In this document: in pieces, positions 27,125 to 36,900 of the stretch
Layout of the letters: the number at the start of each line of letters is the position of its first letter
Numbering within the stretch: the first letter of the stretch is position 1
Source: DASRDU01 sp035560235
Lineage (GTDB): Bacteria > Acidobacteriota > Blastocatellia > RBC074
DNA length: 64,000 bases
Assembly (NCBI GenBank): GCA_035560235.1
Contig: DATMAG010000037.1
Location: 1-64,000, forward strand
Reading direction: 5' to 3'
The notes under the pieces: model-generated
Database searches by the model: none
The model's input: only the letters and a program-made list of their open reading frames with translations
Told to the model about the DNA's origin: nothing
Position numbers and translations under genes: made by a program

Positions 27125-28213
27125 ATGAACAAAACCAGAGTCGCCCTGCTCGGCGCGGGATTCATCGCCGAAATTCACCTGGAGTGTTATCAACGATTCA
27201 TCCCCGAAGCTGAAGTCGTGGCGGTTTATTCACGCAACGCCGAACGCGCCGCCGCCTTTGCGACAAAGCACGGCATCGCACAGCATTTCACCAGCCTCGA
27301 TGACATCATCAATGAATCCGGCTGCGACGTGGCTGACGTGTGCCTGCCCAACTTCCTGCACGCCGGAGCCGTCATCAGAGCCGCGAACGCGGGCAAACAC
27401 ATCATCATCGAAAAGCCGCTGGCGATGACGCTCGAAGAAGCCGACGCGATGATTGAAGCCTGTCGGGCAAACAATCGCAAGCTGATGTACGCCGAAGAAC
27501 TCTGTTTTGCGCCGAAATACGAACGCGCCCGCAAACTCGTTTCAGAAGGCGCGGTCGGTGAAATCTATCAGCTTCGGCAGAGCGAAAAACATTCCGGCCC
27601 GCACAGCGACTGGTTCTATGACATCAATCAGGCCGGTGGCGGCGTGCTGATGGATATGGGCTGTCACGCGCTCGGCTGGTTTCGCTGGATGCTGCGCGAC
27701 AAAAAGCCGCTGAGTGTTTACGCCACGATGTCCACCGTGCTGCACAAGGGCCGCACGCGCGGCGAAGACAATTCAGTCATCATCGTCGAATTTGAAAACG
27801 GCGTGACCTGCATTGCCGAAGACAGTTGGGCCAGACACGGCGGGATGGATGATCGCTGCGAAATTTACGGCACTGGCGGAGTGATTTACGCCGATCTTTT
27901 TCAGGGCAACGCCGCGCTGACCTACAGCGAAAAAGGCTACGGCTACGCGATGGAGAAGGCCGGATCAACGCAGGGCTGGAGCTTCACTGTCTTTGAAGAA
28001 GCCTTCAATCAGGGCTACCCGCACGAACTGAAGCATTTCATCGAATGCGTCCGCGAAGACAAAGAGCCGCTGGTGACGGGTGAAGACGGGCGCGCCGTGC
28101 TGGAACTGATTTACGCCGCTTACGAATCAGCCCGCACGGGCCGCAAAGTCGCGCTGCCCTTCACGGCAAAGGTAGCGAAGCCGGTTGATTTATGGCTGAG
28201 CGATCAGGGCTGA
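27125..28213 (+). CDS. Gfo/Idh/MocA-family oxidoreductase
   Basis: A 362-residue NAD(P)-dependent sugar oxidoreductase: Rossmann motif LLGAGFIAEIH, EKPLAMTLEEADAMIEA with the catalytic Lys, and GGGVLMDMGCHALGW with conserved Asp/His in the second domain. The family oxidises or reduces inositols, amino sugars and related polyols. ATG 27125 gives the correct N-terminus. The gene is divergent from the redoxin with only 29 bp between start codons, so it may be leaderless or have a promoter inside the neighbour. It is followed by an intergenic repeat cluster and then a NagB-like gene, which suggests amino-sugar metabolism. Confidence 0.9.
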   Translation: MNKTRVALLGAGFIAEIHLECYQRFIPEAEVVAVYSRNAERAAAFATKHGIAQHFTSLDDIINESGCDVADVCLPNFLHAGAVIRAANAGKHIIIEKPLAMTLEEADAMIEACRANNRKLMYAEELCFAPKYERARKLVSEGAVGEIYQLRQSEKHSGPHSDWFYDINQAGGGVLMDMGCHALGWFRWMLRDKKPLSVYATMSTVLHKGRTRGEDNSVIIVEFENGVTCIAEDSWARHGGMDDRCEIYGTGGVIYADLFQGNAALTYSEKGYGYAMEKAGSTQGWSFTVFEEAFNQGYPHELKHFIECVREDKEPLVTGEDGRAVLELIYAAYESARTGRKVALPFTAKVAKPVDLWLSDQG

Positions 28214-28238
28214 CAAAAGCCGGACAGCATTGATCCGC

Positions 28239-28470
28239 TTTGATCTGTCGCATCCGTTTCATCCGTGTTCTATTCTCTGCTCAAAAAACGGAACGCGGAT
28301 GAAACGGATGCGACAGATCAAACACAGATGATCCGTTCCAATCCGCATTATCAGTTTCATCCGTGTTCTATTCCGTGCTTCACAAATGGAACGCGGATCA
28401 AACTGATGCGACGGATCAAAACTGATGATCTGTTTCAATCCGCATCATCAGTTTCATCCGCGTTCCATTT
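28239..28470. repeat. Cluster of palindromic intergenic repeats
   Basis: Hairpin 1: 32-nt arms 28239-28270 and 28291-28322 with one G/T mismatch. Hairpin 2: 19-nt arms 28350-28368 and 28389-28407 with one mismatch. A third half-unit at about 28433-28470 is a near-exact direct copy of 28337-28374 (AATCCGCATNATCAGTTTCA, then TCCG). All share the words ATCCGYGTTC and GATCTG. It fills the whole gap between the oxidoreductase and NagB-like genes. Confidence 0.8.
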
Positions 28471-28494
28471 CTGAACCTGTTCGAATAACACAGC

Positions 28495-29211
28495 ATGAAC
28501 ATCCTTCGCTTCGATTCTGAAAACTCGTGGGTCAATGGCATTGCCAGCCTCTGGCGCGACCGGTTGCGGCTCAGGCCTGAGTTGAAAATCTGCGCGCCTT
28601 CAGGGCAGACGCCGGTCAGAGCGTTTGCGGCGATGGCGCGCTCAGTCGCGGCGGGCGAGGTTTCATTCAGCCGCGCTGAAATCTTTCTGCTCGATGAATT
28701 CGGCGGGCTTGATCGTGACGATGCGGGGCGCTGCGAAAATATGGTGCGGCGCGACCTCATCAGTCACATTGATCTGCCTGCTTCACATTTTCACACCATC
28801 AACATTGATGCCGATGATCTGAACGCTGTCTGCCGCGATTATGAAGCGCAGATCGGCGCGGGCTTTGATCTGACGATCCTCGGCATTGGCACGAACGGGC
28901 ATCTGGGAATGAACGAACCCGGCTCAGCGCCTGACAGCACTGTGAGGCGCGTTGAACTGGCCGATTCGACAATTCAGGCCTCAGCGCGGTACGTCAACGG
29001 CGCGCAGTTGCCCGTGTGGGGCGTGACGGTCGGGCTGAAGCAGATTCTGGCTTCAAGGGAAGTCTGGGTGCTGGCGAATGGGGTCGGCAAGGCTGAAATC
29101 ATTCGGCGCGTGATCGCAGGCGAAGCTGACGCGAACGTGCCTGCCTCGCTGCTGCGCGATCATCCGAACTGCTCGTTCTTTCTTGACGCCGCCGCCGCAT
29201 CACTGCTCTGA
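28495..29211 (+). CDS. Glucosamine-6-phosphate deaminase-like protein (NagB family)
   Basis: A 238-residue NagB/RpiA-fold enzyme: substrate-binding loop CAPSGQTPVRAF, FLLDEFGGL with the catalytic Asp, and GIGTNGHLGMNEPGS, the NagB/6-phosphogluconolactonase signature (usual form GIGxDGHIAFNEP). The reaction would be conversion of glucosamine-6-phosphate to fructose-6-phosphate and ammonia. GMNEP and a shorter C-terminus depart slightly from classical NagB, so the substrate may be a related amino sugar. A Gfo/Idh/MocA gene precedes it, and the GMC gene begins 9 nt after its stop. Confidence 0.85.
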   Translation: MNILRFDSENSWVNGIASLWRDRLRLRPELKICAPSGQTPVRAFAAMARSVAAGEVSFSRAEIFLLDEFGGLDRDDAGRCENMVRRDLISHIDLPASHFHTINIDADDLNAVCRDYEAQIGAGFDLTILGIGTNGHLGMNEPGSAPDSTVRRVELADSTIQASARYVNGAQLPVWGVTVGLKQILASREVWVLANGVGKAEIIRRVIAGEADANVPASLLRDHPNCSFFLDAAAASLL

Positions 29212-29220
29212 AAGGAAATC

Positions 29221-31020
29221 ATGTTTTTCAAAATCACTCCGACACAAACGAAGGAAGCTGATCTGAGCAAAGTTTATGATGCCGTCGTGGTCGGTTCCGG
29301 CGCGGCGGGCGGGATGGCAGCATACGTGCTGGCAACGAAGGGCCTGAAGGTGCTGCTGCTTGAAGCGGGGCGGCAGTATACGATCAACGAAATCAACGAT
29401 CAGCTTCGTTCGACCGAATGGCCCTACGAACATCCGCGACGCGGCGCAATGCCGTTTGACCGGCACGCGATTACGTTCAATGAATACAATTTTCGCCAGC
29501 CGCCTTATGCGCAGGATTCGCCATACAAGCACGTGCATTCTTACGTGCAAAGCTGGGGCGGGTCGGATTACAGCAAAAACATTGTCGTTGATGAAAAGGA
29601 TCATCCGTACACCGGAACGCGCTATGCGTGGGTGCGGGCGCGACTGCTCGGCGGCAAGACCAACATCTGGGGACGACTCGCGCTGCGGCTCTCTGATTAT
29701 GATTTCAAGGCGGCTTCGCGTGATGGTTACGGCGTGGACTGGCCGATTTCATATAAGGACATTGCGCCGTATTACGACAAGGTTGATCTGCTGCTCGGCA
29801 TTTCGGGCGTGAAGGAGAATCTGCCTTACCTGCCCGACAGCATCTTTCAGCGCCCGACGAAACTCAACGCCTCTGAAATCAGCCTGCGTCAGAGCCTCGC
29901 AAGGATGAACCGCGTGCTGACGCCTTACCGCGCCGGAGTGGCGACCGAGAAACTCAAACACAACAAGTATCGCAATCGCTGTTACGGGCGCGGCGCGTGC
30001 AATCGTCGCGCAGGCGGCTGCGACATTCACGCGGCTTTTGATTCGCCAACCGGACTGATTTATCCGGCGATGGATACGGGCAATCTGACGCTGCGCACCA
30101 ATGCAACCGTGAGCGAAGTGCTGGTTGACACGAATACCGGCAACGCGCGGGGCGTGGCTTTCATTGACACTGAGACCGGCAGAAGTTACGAAGCGAAAGC
30201 GAAAGTCGTCGTGCTGGCGGCGTCAACGCTTGAATCGGCGCGGCTGATGCTGCTCTCAAAATCGCGGCAGCATCCGAACGGCATCGGCAATTCAAGCGGT
30301 CACGTCGGACACAATTTCTGCGAACACATAATGGGGCCGGGCATCACGGGCCTGGTCAAAGACCGCATTGGCAAACCGCGCACGCTCGATGACGGCAGGC
30401 CCGGCGGCTTTTACGTGGCGCGGTTTCGCAACCTGACCGAGAAGCATCCGAAATTCATTCGCGGTTACGGCTTTGAAGGCGGCGGCGGGATGACGATGTT
30501 TCCCGGCAACGCGATTGAGCAGCCAGGCTTTGGCAAAGACTACAAAAAGCGCGTGCGCGATTACGCCGGAGCTTTCATTGAAATGGGCGCGTTTGGTGAA
30601 GTGCTGGCGCGTTATGAAAATTACGTTGACCTTGATCCGACGGTGAAAGACAAGTGGGGCATTCCGGTGCTGCGCTTTCATTATCAGTTCGGTGACAACG
30701 AAAAACGGATGGCCGAAGACATGGCCGAAAGCGCAAAGGAGATGTTCGAGGCCGCAGGCATTGAAATCGTCGGCGTCAGCCGCAACGTGCTGACCGAAGG
30801 CTGGTCAATTCACGAACTCGGCACGGCGCGAATGGGCAATGATCCGAAGACTTCGGTGCTGAATCAGTATCAGCAGTCGCACGATGTCAAAAACCTGTTC
30901 GTCGTTGACGGCAGCAGCCACGCGAGCGCCGCCAATCAGAATCCGACGTGGACGATTATGGCGCTGGCGTGGCGTTCGTGCGATTACCTCGCCGATGAGC
31001 TGAAGAAAGGAAATCTGTGA
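29221..31020 (+). CDS. GMC-family flavin oxidoreductase (gluconate/choline dehydrogenase-like)
   Basis: A 599-residue FAD enzyme: dinucleotide-binding AVVVGSGAAGGMAAYVL (about 21-37) and LLLEAG, ARLLGGKTNIWGRLALR, a Cys-containing loop CYGRGACNRRAGGCD, the active-site His in WSIHELGTARMG and the C-terminal NQNPTWTIMALAWR. It matches the large subunit of membrane-bound sugar/alcohol dehydrogenases that pass electrons to a cytochrome subunit. There is no N-terminal signal, but the small subunit encoded next carries one, and the pair may be exported together. Overlaps the next gene's ATG by one base (TGATG). Confidence 0.9.
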   Translation: MFFKITPTQTKEADLSKVYDAVVVGSGAAGGMAAYVLATKGLKVLLLEAGRQYTINEINDQLRSTEWPYEHPRRGAMPFDRHAITFNEYNFRQPPYAQDSPYKHVHSYVQSWGGSDYSKNIVVDEKDHPYTGTRYAWVRARLLGGKTNIWGRLALRLSDYDFKAASRDGYGVDWPISYKDIAPYYDKVDLLLGISGVKENLPYLPDSIFQRPTKLNASEISLRQSLARMNRVLTPYRAGVATEKLKHNKYRNRCYGRGACNRRAGGCDIHAAFDSPTGLIYPAMDTGNLTLRTNATVSEVLVDTNTGNARGVAFIDTETGRSYEAKAKVVVLAASTLESARLMLLSKSRQHPNGIGNSSGHVGHNFCEHIMGPGITGLVKDRIGKPRTLDDGRPGGFYVARFRNLTEKHPKFIRGYGFEGGGGMTMFPGNAIEQPGFGKDYKKRVRDYAGAFIEMGAFGEVLARYENYVDLDPTVKDKWGIPVLRFHYQFGDNEKRMAEDMAESAKEMFEAAGIEIVGVSRNVLTEGWSIHELGTARMGNDPKTSVLNQYQQSHDVKNLFVVDGSSHASAANQNPTWTIMALAWRSCDYLADELKKGNL

Positions 31021-31571
31021 TGGACGATCAGGCCAGAGAACAACTGAGCGAGTCAGACCTGAGCCGCCGCGAGATGCTGCGACTGACTTCAGCCGCCCTC
31101 ATCGCCGCGCCGCTGCTCAAAGCCGAAGCGCAGTCGCAGACTCCGCGCTTTCTGACGCGCGAAGAATTTGCGCTGCTCGACGAACTGAGTGAAATCATCA
31201 TTCCCGCCGATGAACATTCACCCGGCGCGCGGACGGCAAAAGTGGCTGAGTACATTGATTTCACGCTCTCGGAATCATTCACGGATGAGCCAAGAAAGGT
31301 CTGGCGCGACGGGCTGAAGCTGGTTGATGCGCTCTCGCAGGAAATGAACGGCAAGCCGTTTATGCAGGCCTCGCCGGATGAAAGAATCGCGGTCGTCACG
31401 CGCATGGCCAAAGGTGAAGCGAACCCGCGGCAGCCGGAAGAAAAGTTTTTCGCTGAACTCAAAGGCCGCGTGACATATGCCTACTACACTTCAGAAATCG
31501 GCATTCAGAAAGAGCTTGAATACAAGGGCAACACCTACCTGAAAGAGTTTGTGGGGTTCGATGCGAAGTAA
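31020..31571 (+). CDS. Gluconate 2-dehydrogenase subunit 3-like protein (Tat-type signal)
   Basis: A 183-residue partner subunit: RREMLRLTSAALIAAPLLKA is a twin-arginine-like signal, and LTREEFALLDELSEIIIPADEHSPGARTAKV matches the subunit 3 family that escorts GMC dehydrogenases through Tat. The ATG overlaps the GMC stop. Its product probably binds and guides the flavoprotein to the periplasm. No cytochrome subunit follows; the downstream gene is an FG-GAP protein that overlaps its end by 11 nt, so the electron acceptor is unresolved. Confidence 0.85.
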   Translation: MDDQAREQLSESDLSRREMLRLTSAALIAAPLLKAEAQSQTPRFLTREEFALLDELSEIIIPADEHSPGARTAKVAEYIDFTLSESFTDEPRKVWRDGLKLVDALSQEMNGKPFMQASPDERIAVVTRMAKGEANPRQPEEKFFAELKGRVTYAYYTSEIGIQKELEYKGNTYLKEFVGFDAK

Positions 31572-33282
31572 TTACTGGTTCATTCCGGCGCTGCTCATGG
31601 CGGCCTTTGCTTTCACTGCGCGTGTCAGTGCGCAATCCGCGCTGCCGCAGTTTACCGACATTGCAGCGCAGGCCGGGCTGACTCAGCCGGTTGTTTATGG
31701 CGGCGTTGACTCAAAGAAATACATCATCGAAACCAACGGCTGCGGCGTGGCTTTTTATGATTACGACAACGACGGCTGGATGGACATTCTGGTGCTGAGC
31801 GGGACGCGGCTCGAAGGTTTTCCGAAAGGTCAGGAGCCGACGAATCGTTTGTATCGCAACAACCGCAACGGCACTTTCACTGACGTGACCGCAAAGGCCG
31901 GACTGACGCGCACCGGCTGGGCTTCAGGTCTGTGCATCGGTGATTATGACAATGACGGCTTTGACGATCTGTTCATCACTTACTGGGGACAGAACGTGCT
32001 CTATCGCAACAACGGCAACGGCACATTCACCGATGTGACGAAGCAGGCGAGGCTTGATTTCACGGGCATTCGCTGGGGTTCGGGCTGCACGTTCATTGAT
32101 TATGACCGCGATGGCAGGCTTGATCTGTTTGTCTCGAACTATCTGACCTTCGATCTGAAGACCGCGCCGGAACCAGGCAAAGGCGCGAACTGTTTGTGGA
32201 AAGGCATTCCGGTCAACTGCGGGCCGAAGGGTTTGCCGTTTGCGCGCAACTGGCTCTATCACAACAACGGCGACGGCACGTTCACTGATGTTTCAGACAG
32301 GAGCGGCATCAGCAAAGTCACTGAGCGTTACCCGATGACTGCGGTTGCGGCTGATTTCAATGAAGACGGCTGGCTGGACATTTACGTCGCCTGCGATTCA
32401 ACGGCGAGCATTCTCTATCGCAACAATCAGGACGGCACGTTCACCGATGTGGCGCTTGAAAGCGGCACGGCTTACAACGAAGACGGTTCGCCGCAGGCCG
32501 GAATGGGGCTGGCCGTTGGCGATTACAACGGCGATGGCCGGATGGATATTTTCAAAACGCACTTTGCCGATGACACGCCGGTGCTGTACCGCAACCTGGG
32601 CAAATGGCTCTTTGAAGACGTGACCTTTGCCGCCGGTTTTGGCGCAGCGACAAAGTATGTCTGCTGGGGCGCGGGGATTCCTGACGTTGACAACGACGGC
32701 TGGCCCGACATTATTTTTGTGACCGGCAACGTCTACCCCGAAGTCGAGCAGCATTTCAAACAATACCCGCACCGCAGCCCGCGCTTCGTCTTTCGCAACC
32801 TGGGCAACGGCAGATTTGCGGACGTGAGCGCACAGAGCGGCCCCGGCATCACAACGCCGCATTCAAGTCGCGGCCTTGCCACTGGCGATTTCGACAACGA
32901 CGGCGACCTGGACATGCTGGTAATGAATATGAACGAACCACCGTCGCTGCTGCGCAATGACAATCCGGGCCGCAACAACTGGCTGACCATGAGGCTGAAC
33001 GGCACGAAATCAAACCGCACCGGCCTCGGCGCTCGCGTCACGGTGATGGCGGGTCAACACCGGATGACGCAGACCGTGCTGAGCCAGTCTGGTTACTATT
33101 CGCACGATGATATGCGGCTGCATTTCGGACTCGGCGATCAGACGCAGGCTGACCGCATCGAAATTTACTGGCCGGGTGGTCAGGTCGAGGTGCTCAGGAA
33201 TGTCCCGGCCCGGCAGTTTGTGACGATCAAAGAGGGCAGCGGCATCACCAAAACCTCAGCCCCTGTAAAACCATCAACCTGA
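31561..33282 (+). CDS. Secreted FG-GAP/VCBS repeat protein with ASPIC/UnbV C-terminus (CRTAC1-like)
   Basis: A 573-residue exported protein. After the signal peptide come seven or more FG-GAP blades with calcium-binding DxDxDG-type loops (FYDYDNDGWMDI, IGDYDNDGFDDL, IDYDRDGRLDLF, VADFNEDGWLDI, VGDYNGDGRMDI, VPDVDNDG-like, TGDFDNDGDLDM). The C-terminus, GLGARVTVMAGQHRMTQTV to RIEIYWPGGQVEVL, is the ASPIC/UnbV domain. Such proteins form integrin-like beta-propellers outside the cell. ATG 31561 is chosen; it overlaps the preceding stop. It closes the GMC operon, hinting at a cell-surface role for that dehydrogenase. Confidence 0.88.
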   Translation: MRSNYWFIPALLMAAFAFTARVSAQSALPQFTDIAAQAGLTQPVVYGGVDSKKYIIETNGCGVAFYDYDNDGWMDILVLSGTRLEGFPKGQEPTNRLYRNNRNGTFTDVTAKAGLTRTGWASGLCIGDYDNDGFDDLFITYWGQNVLYRNNGNGTFTDVTKQARLDFTGIRWGSGCTFIDYDRDGRLDLFVSNYLTFDLKTAPEPGKGANCLWKGIPVNCGPKGLPFARNWLYHNNGDGTFTDVSDRSGISKVTERYPMTAVAADFNEDGWLDIYVACDSTASILYRNNQDGTFTDVALESGTAYNEDGSPQAGMGLAVGDYNGDGRMDIFKTHFADDTPVLYRNLGKWLFEDVTFAAGFGAATKYVCWGAGIPDVDNDGWPDIIFVTGNVYPEVEQHFKQYPHRSPRFVFRNLGNGRFADVSAQSGPGITTPHSSRGLATGDFDNDGDLDMLVMNMNEPPSLLRNDNPGRNNWLTMRLNGTKSNRTGLGARVTVMAGQHRMTQTVLSQSGYYSHDDMRLHFGLGDQTQADRIEIYWPGGQVEVLRNVPARQFVTIKEGSGITKTSAPVKPST

Positions 33283-33907
33283 ACACCGCCCCCGGGAATG
33301 CGCTGTCGGCAGGCGGGCTGCCTGTGCTTTTCGCCCGTGGCTGTCCGTCCATCTGACTTAATCCCGGAGCCGGTTATATCCGAAAATATGAACATCAATC
33401 CATAAATCTGAACGGACGCCGGCTTCGATCCATTTCTCTGCAAGTTTAAATCACTGAAAGCGCAAGTCTTGAATACTCAGCCTCAGCTTCCTGCCTGCTG
33501 GAACATCAATTGCCTGAAGAACGCCTCAGAGCCTGAACAGGGACAGCGCGCGCTTAAACAAGAAGCCTCTCTCTATCAAGGCTTCTGAATAAATCCCGAA
33601 TCCTTAGCTCGACTTTATCCATTTGGAAAAGTGCGAATCATTGACAATACAAGTACTTGAAAACCAACGAATGAATTTTCAAATGTCGCTGTCAAAGAGT
33701 GACATTTGAAAACTCAGGCGAATACTTAACTGTTAGGTGCGCCTGTAAGCTTTATTATTGTCAACTACAACTCAAGCACATTCTCTCAAATGGACAAAGT
33801 CGAGCTTAGTCAGGGAAATCAATTCTATCGCAAATAAACCAACATGCCTCACGGCGCTGGTCTGGATGAGCCTGCGCCGCATTTTATCAATCTCAAGGAG
33901 AACACAG
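33283..33907. other. 625-bp AT-richer non-coding region upstream of the TonB receptor
   Basis: No convincing gene is present. GC content falls visibly compared with the flanks. The 3' half carries nested inverted repeats: outer arms 33606-33625 and 33787-33806 (20 nt, one mismatch, about 160 nt apart) enclose a 12-bp perfect hairpin TTTTCAAATGTC (33676-33687 with 33701-33712). A TTGACA at about 33640 lacks a good -10 partner. AAGGAG precedes the receptor ATG at 33908. The layout suggests a long regulated leader. Confidence 0.6.
33606..33806. repeat. Nested long-range inverted repeat in the receptor leader
   Basis: Outer arms begin AGCTCGACTTTATCCATTTG (33606-33625) and pair with 33787-33806 with one mismatch; the inner 12-bp hairpin is at 33676-33712. 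It would form a large cruciform in DNA or a closed domain in RNA. Confidence 0.6.
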
Positions 33908-36900
33908 ATGAAGCAAACAAAATCAACCAGCACTCCTGGAAAATTTCTGGCCGTGCTGTTTTGCATGTTGCTGCTCTCTATAACCGCCATAGTGGCAATG
34001 GCCCAGGAAACCACCGGTAATATCGAGGGAACGGTTTCCGACGCCTCCGGTGCCCGCGTTGCGGGTGCGACAGTCAAAGTCGAGGGAGCTGCGTTCACCC
34101 GAACAGTGACAGCTAATACCGAGGGGTTTTACCGGGTTCTCCAGGTTCCGCCTGGAGTTTACAAAGTCACTATCTCTGCTGCCAACTTCAGCAGCGCCAT
34201 TGCTGAGGACGTCACGGTTGTACTCGGCAAAACCACCGAAGTGAACCTTTCGCTGAAAGCGGGTTCAGTGCAGGAAGCCGTCACCATTACGGGTGAAGAT
34301 ATTGCCCGTATTGACCCGGCTGATAACAAGATCCAGACCAATATCACCGCCAGGGTGATTGATGCGTTGCCGAAGGGCACGAATATGACCAGCCTGCTCA
34401 AGATTTCACCGGCTGCGCGCGCTGAAGCCAGAAGCGGTCAGTTCCAGGTGGATGGAGCGAGCGGTTCCGAAAACAGCTTCATTATTGACGGTCAGGAAGT
34501 CAGCAACTTCCGGACTGGTGTCATCAACTTCAACAATAACCTTCCGTTCCAGTTCGTCCAGGAAATTCAGATCAAGACTTCCGGATTTGAGGCTGAATTC
34601 GGTGGCGCGACTGGCGGCGTGATCAACGTTGTGACCAAGGGCGGAACGAATGAATGGCATGGCGAAGGCGGCATCCAGATTGAAGCGAATGCTCTGCAGG
34701 CCGGCCCACGCGCGTTCCTTTATTCGTTCAGAACGGGTTCAGGCGCGACGTTCTCACAGACGAACAGCTATCTGAAGCCGGACAAGGATGACTTCAATAA
34801 TTATTTCCCCTCCTTTGGCGTCGGCGGGCCAATCGTGAAGGATCGCGTCTGGTTCTTCACCAGCTATGCGCCGCAGATTTTCAATCAGAAGAGGCTGGCA
34901 CGTTATTTCTCGCCAGCGGCCAATCCGCTGGCAGCTGCGCCTTATGCCACTCAGACCTATACACAAAATGATCGCCAGGAATACTGGCAGAGCCGTGTGG
35001 ATGCATCACCGATGAGTTCGCTGCGGCTGACGGGTACGTTTACCTGGAATCCATATATCCGGGAAGGTGCGATTCCGGCAGGTAACATTCAGATTGGCGG
35101 AGCACCGCCAGTAGTGAATTTTGGCGGCTCAATCGGGACTTTGACGGGCAACCAGCTGACGGATCGTCAGGGCGGACGTCAGAACGCCAACAACGTAACG
35201 ACTCAGGCAGTCTGGTCGCCCACCAGCAATTTCATTGCCTCCTTCCGCTTCTCGCGCGGTTTTCTGAATGAGAAGCTTGGCGCTTACTTTGTCCCGCGAG
35301 CCACGCGCTTCCGCTGCCTTGGAGCGTCTGCTTCGTCGGTTCCGGCAAACGCAGGTTGCGCTTTTGGTTTCGATTCACTGCCGACGGGCAATACTCAGAT
35401 CAACTTTGACGCATCAGTCCGCCTGAACTTTGAAGGCGACGCGAGCTACATTCTCAATGACTTTGGCGGACGGCACGAATTCAAGGGTGGCTATCAGAAC
35501 GCCAAAGTCACGAATGAAGTGAATCGTGGATATACTGACCTGGGTCGTGTTGATCTGTATTATGGCTACGACATCAATGACCTGACGGGTCGTAGTGATC
35601 CGGTGACTCCCGGCTCCATTGGCGCCGGCCTTCTGGTTCGCTTCGGAACAGTGGGTAAAGCCAGCAATCGTGCCCAGTCCATCTACATTCAGGACAGGTG
35701 GCAGCCGTTCCGTCGCCTTTCCATCAACGCAGGTGTTCGCTTTGAAAAGGAAGACCTGCCGTCTTTCAATGGCTTTGCGCCTCCAATCAACTTCGGCTGG
35801 GGCGATAAGGTGGTTCCCCGCGTCGGCTTTGCCTATGACCTGTTCGGCAACGGCAAGACGAAACTCTTCGCCAGCTATGGCCAGTTCACCGATCGCCTGA
35901 AGTTCGAACTGCCACGCGGTTCGTTCGGCGGTGATTTCTATCGGGTGGATTACTTTGAAATCTTCCCCAACAGCGGTTCTTATGACACCTTCACCCTGTC
36001 GAGAATTCTGGGCAACAACCAGGATGTTCTGGGCGGCAAGTGCCCGATCAACAATCCGAGCGGTCTGACCCGCTGCCAGTACGATTATCGCATCGCTTCC
36101 AACGATCCGAATGCGACCATCTTCACTGGCAAGGTTGACCCGAACCTGAAGCCGTTCCGCCAGGCTGAATTTACGGTCGGGGCCGAGCGTCAGCTTTCAG
36201 ACAACTACCTGCTCAGCATTCGCTATACGCGCAAACAGCTGCTGAGCGCCATTGAAGACGCCGGGTTCCCGACGGCTGATGGCAGCGAAGCGTACATCAT
36301 CGGCAACCCCGGTGAAGGGCTGCACGCCGAGACGGCGAAGCAGTTCGGTTACGCCAAAACGACCAAGCCGGAGCGTATTTATGATGCGCTGGAAATCCGG
36401 TTTGACCGTCGCTTCTCACGCAACTACTTCTTCAACCTGGCCTATACCTACAGCCGGTTGTTTGGAAACTACTCCGGTCTGGCGAGTTCAGACGAAGCGG
36501 GCCGCACCTCACCGGGTGTCAACCGCTTCTTTGACCTGCCGCACCTGGGCTTCACCGCTGCTGGCACTCCGGACAACGGTCGCCTGTCAACGGACCGCCC
36601 GCACGTATTCAACGTCTATGGTGCATATAACTTTGACTGGTTTGGCAAAGTGAAGGGTAACGGAACCCAGTTCTCGCTCTTCAGCACCGTCCAGTCAGGT
36701 GTTCCTGTCACCAGCTTTTACACGCTGTATGCGGCGGCAGTGGCATTTGGTCGTGGCGATCTGGGTCGCACCCCGGTTTTCACGAACACCGACTTCGCAG
36801 TCCAGCATACCTGGAAGTTCGGCGGCAGCGAGCGTTATGCCATGGTGTTTGACTTCAACGTGCTGAACCTCTTCAATGAGGCCAACACGCTCTATCTGGT

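Noticed and set aside
28239..28470. Possible CRISPR array
   Set aside because: The repeated words form palindromes, spacing is irregular, there are fewer than four copies and no unique spacers or cas genes.
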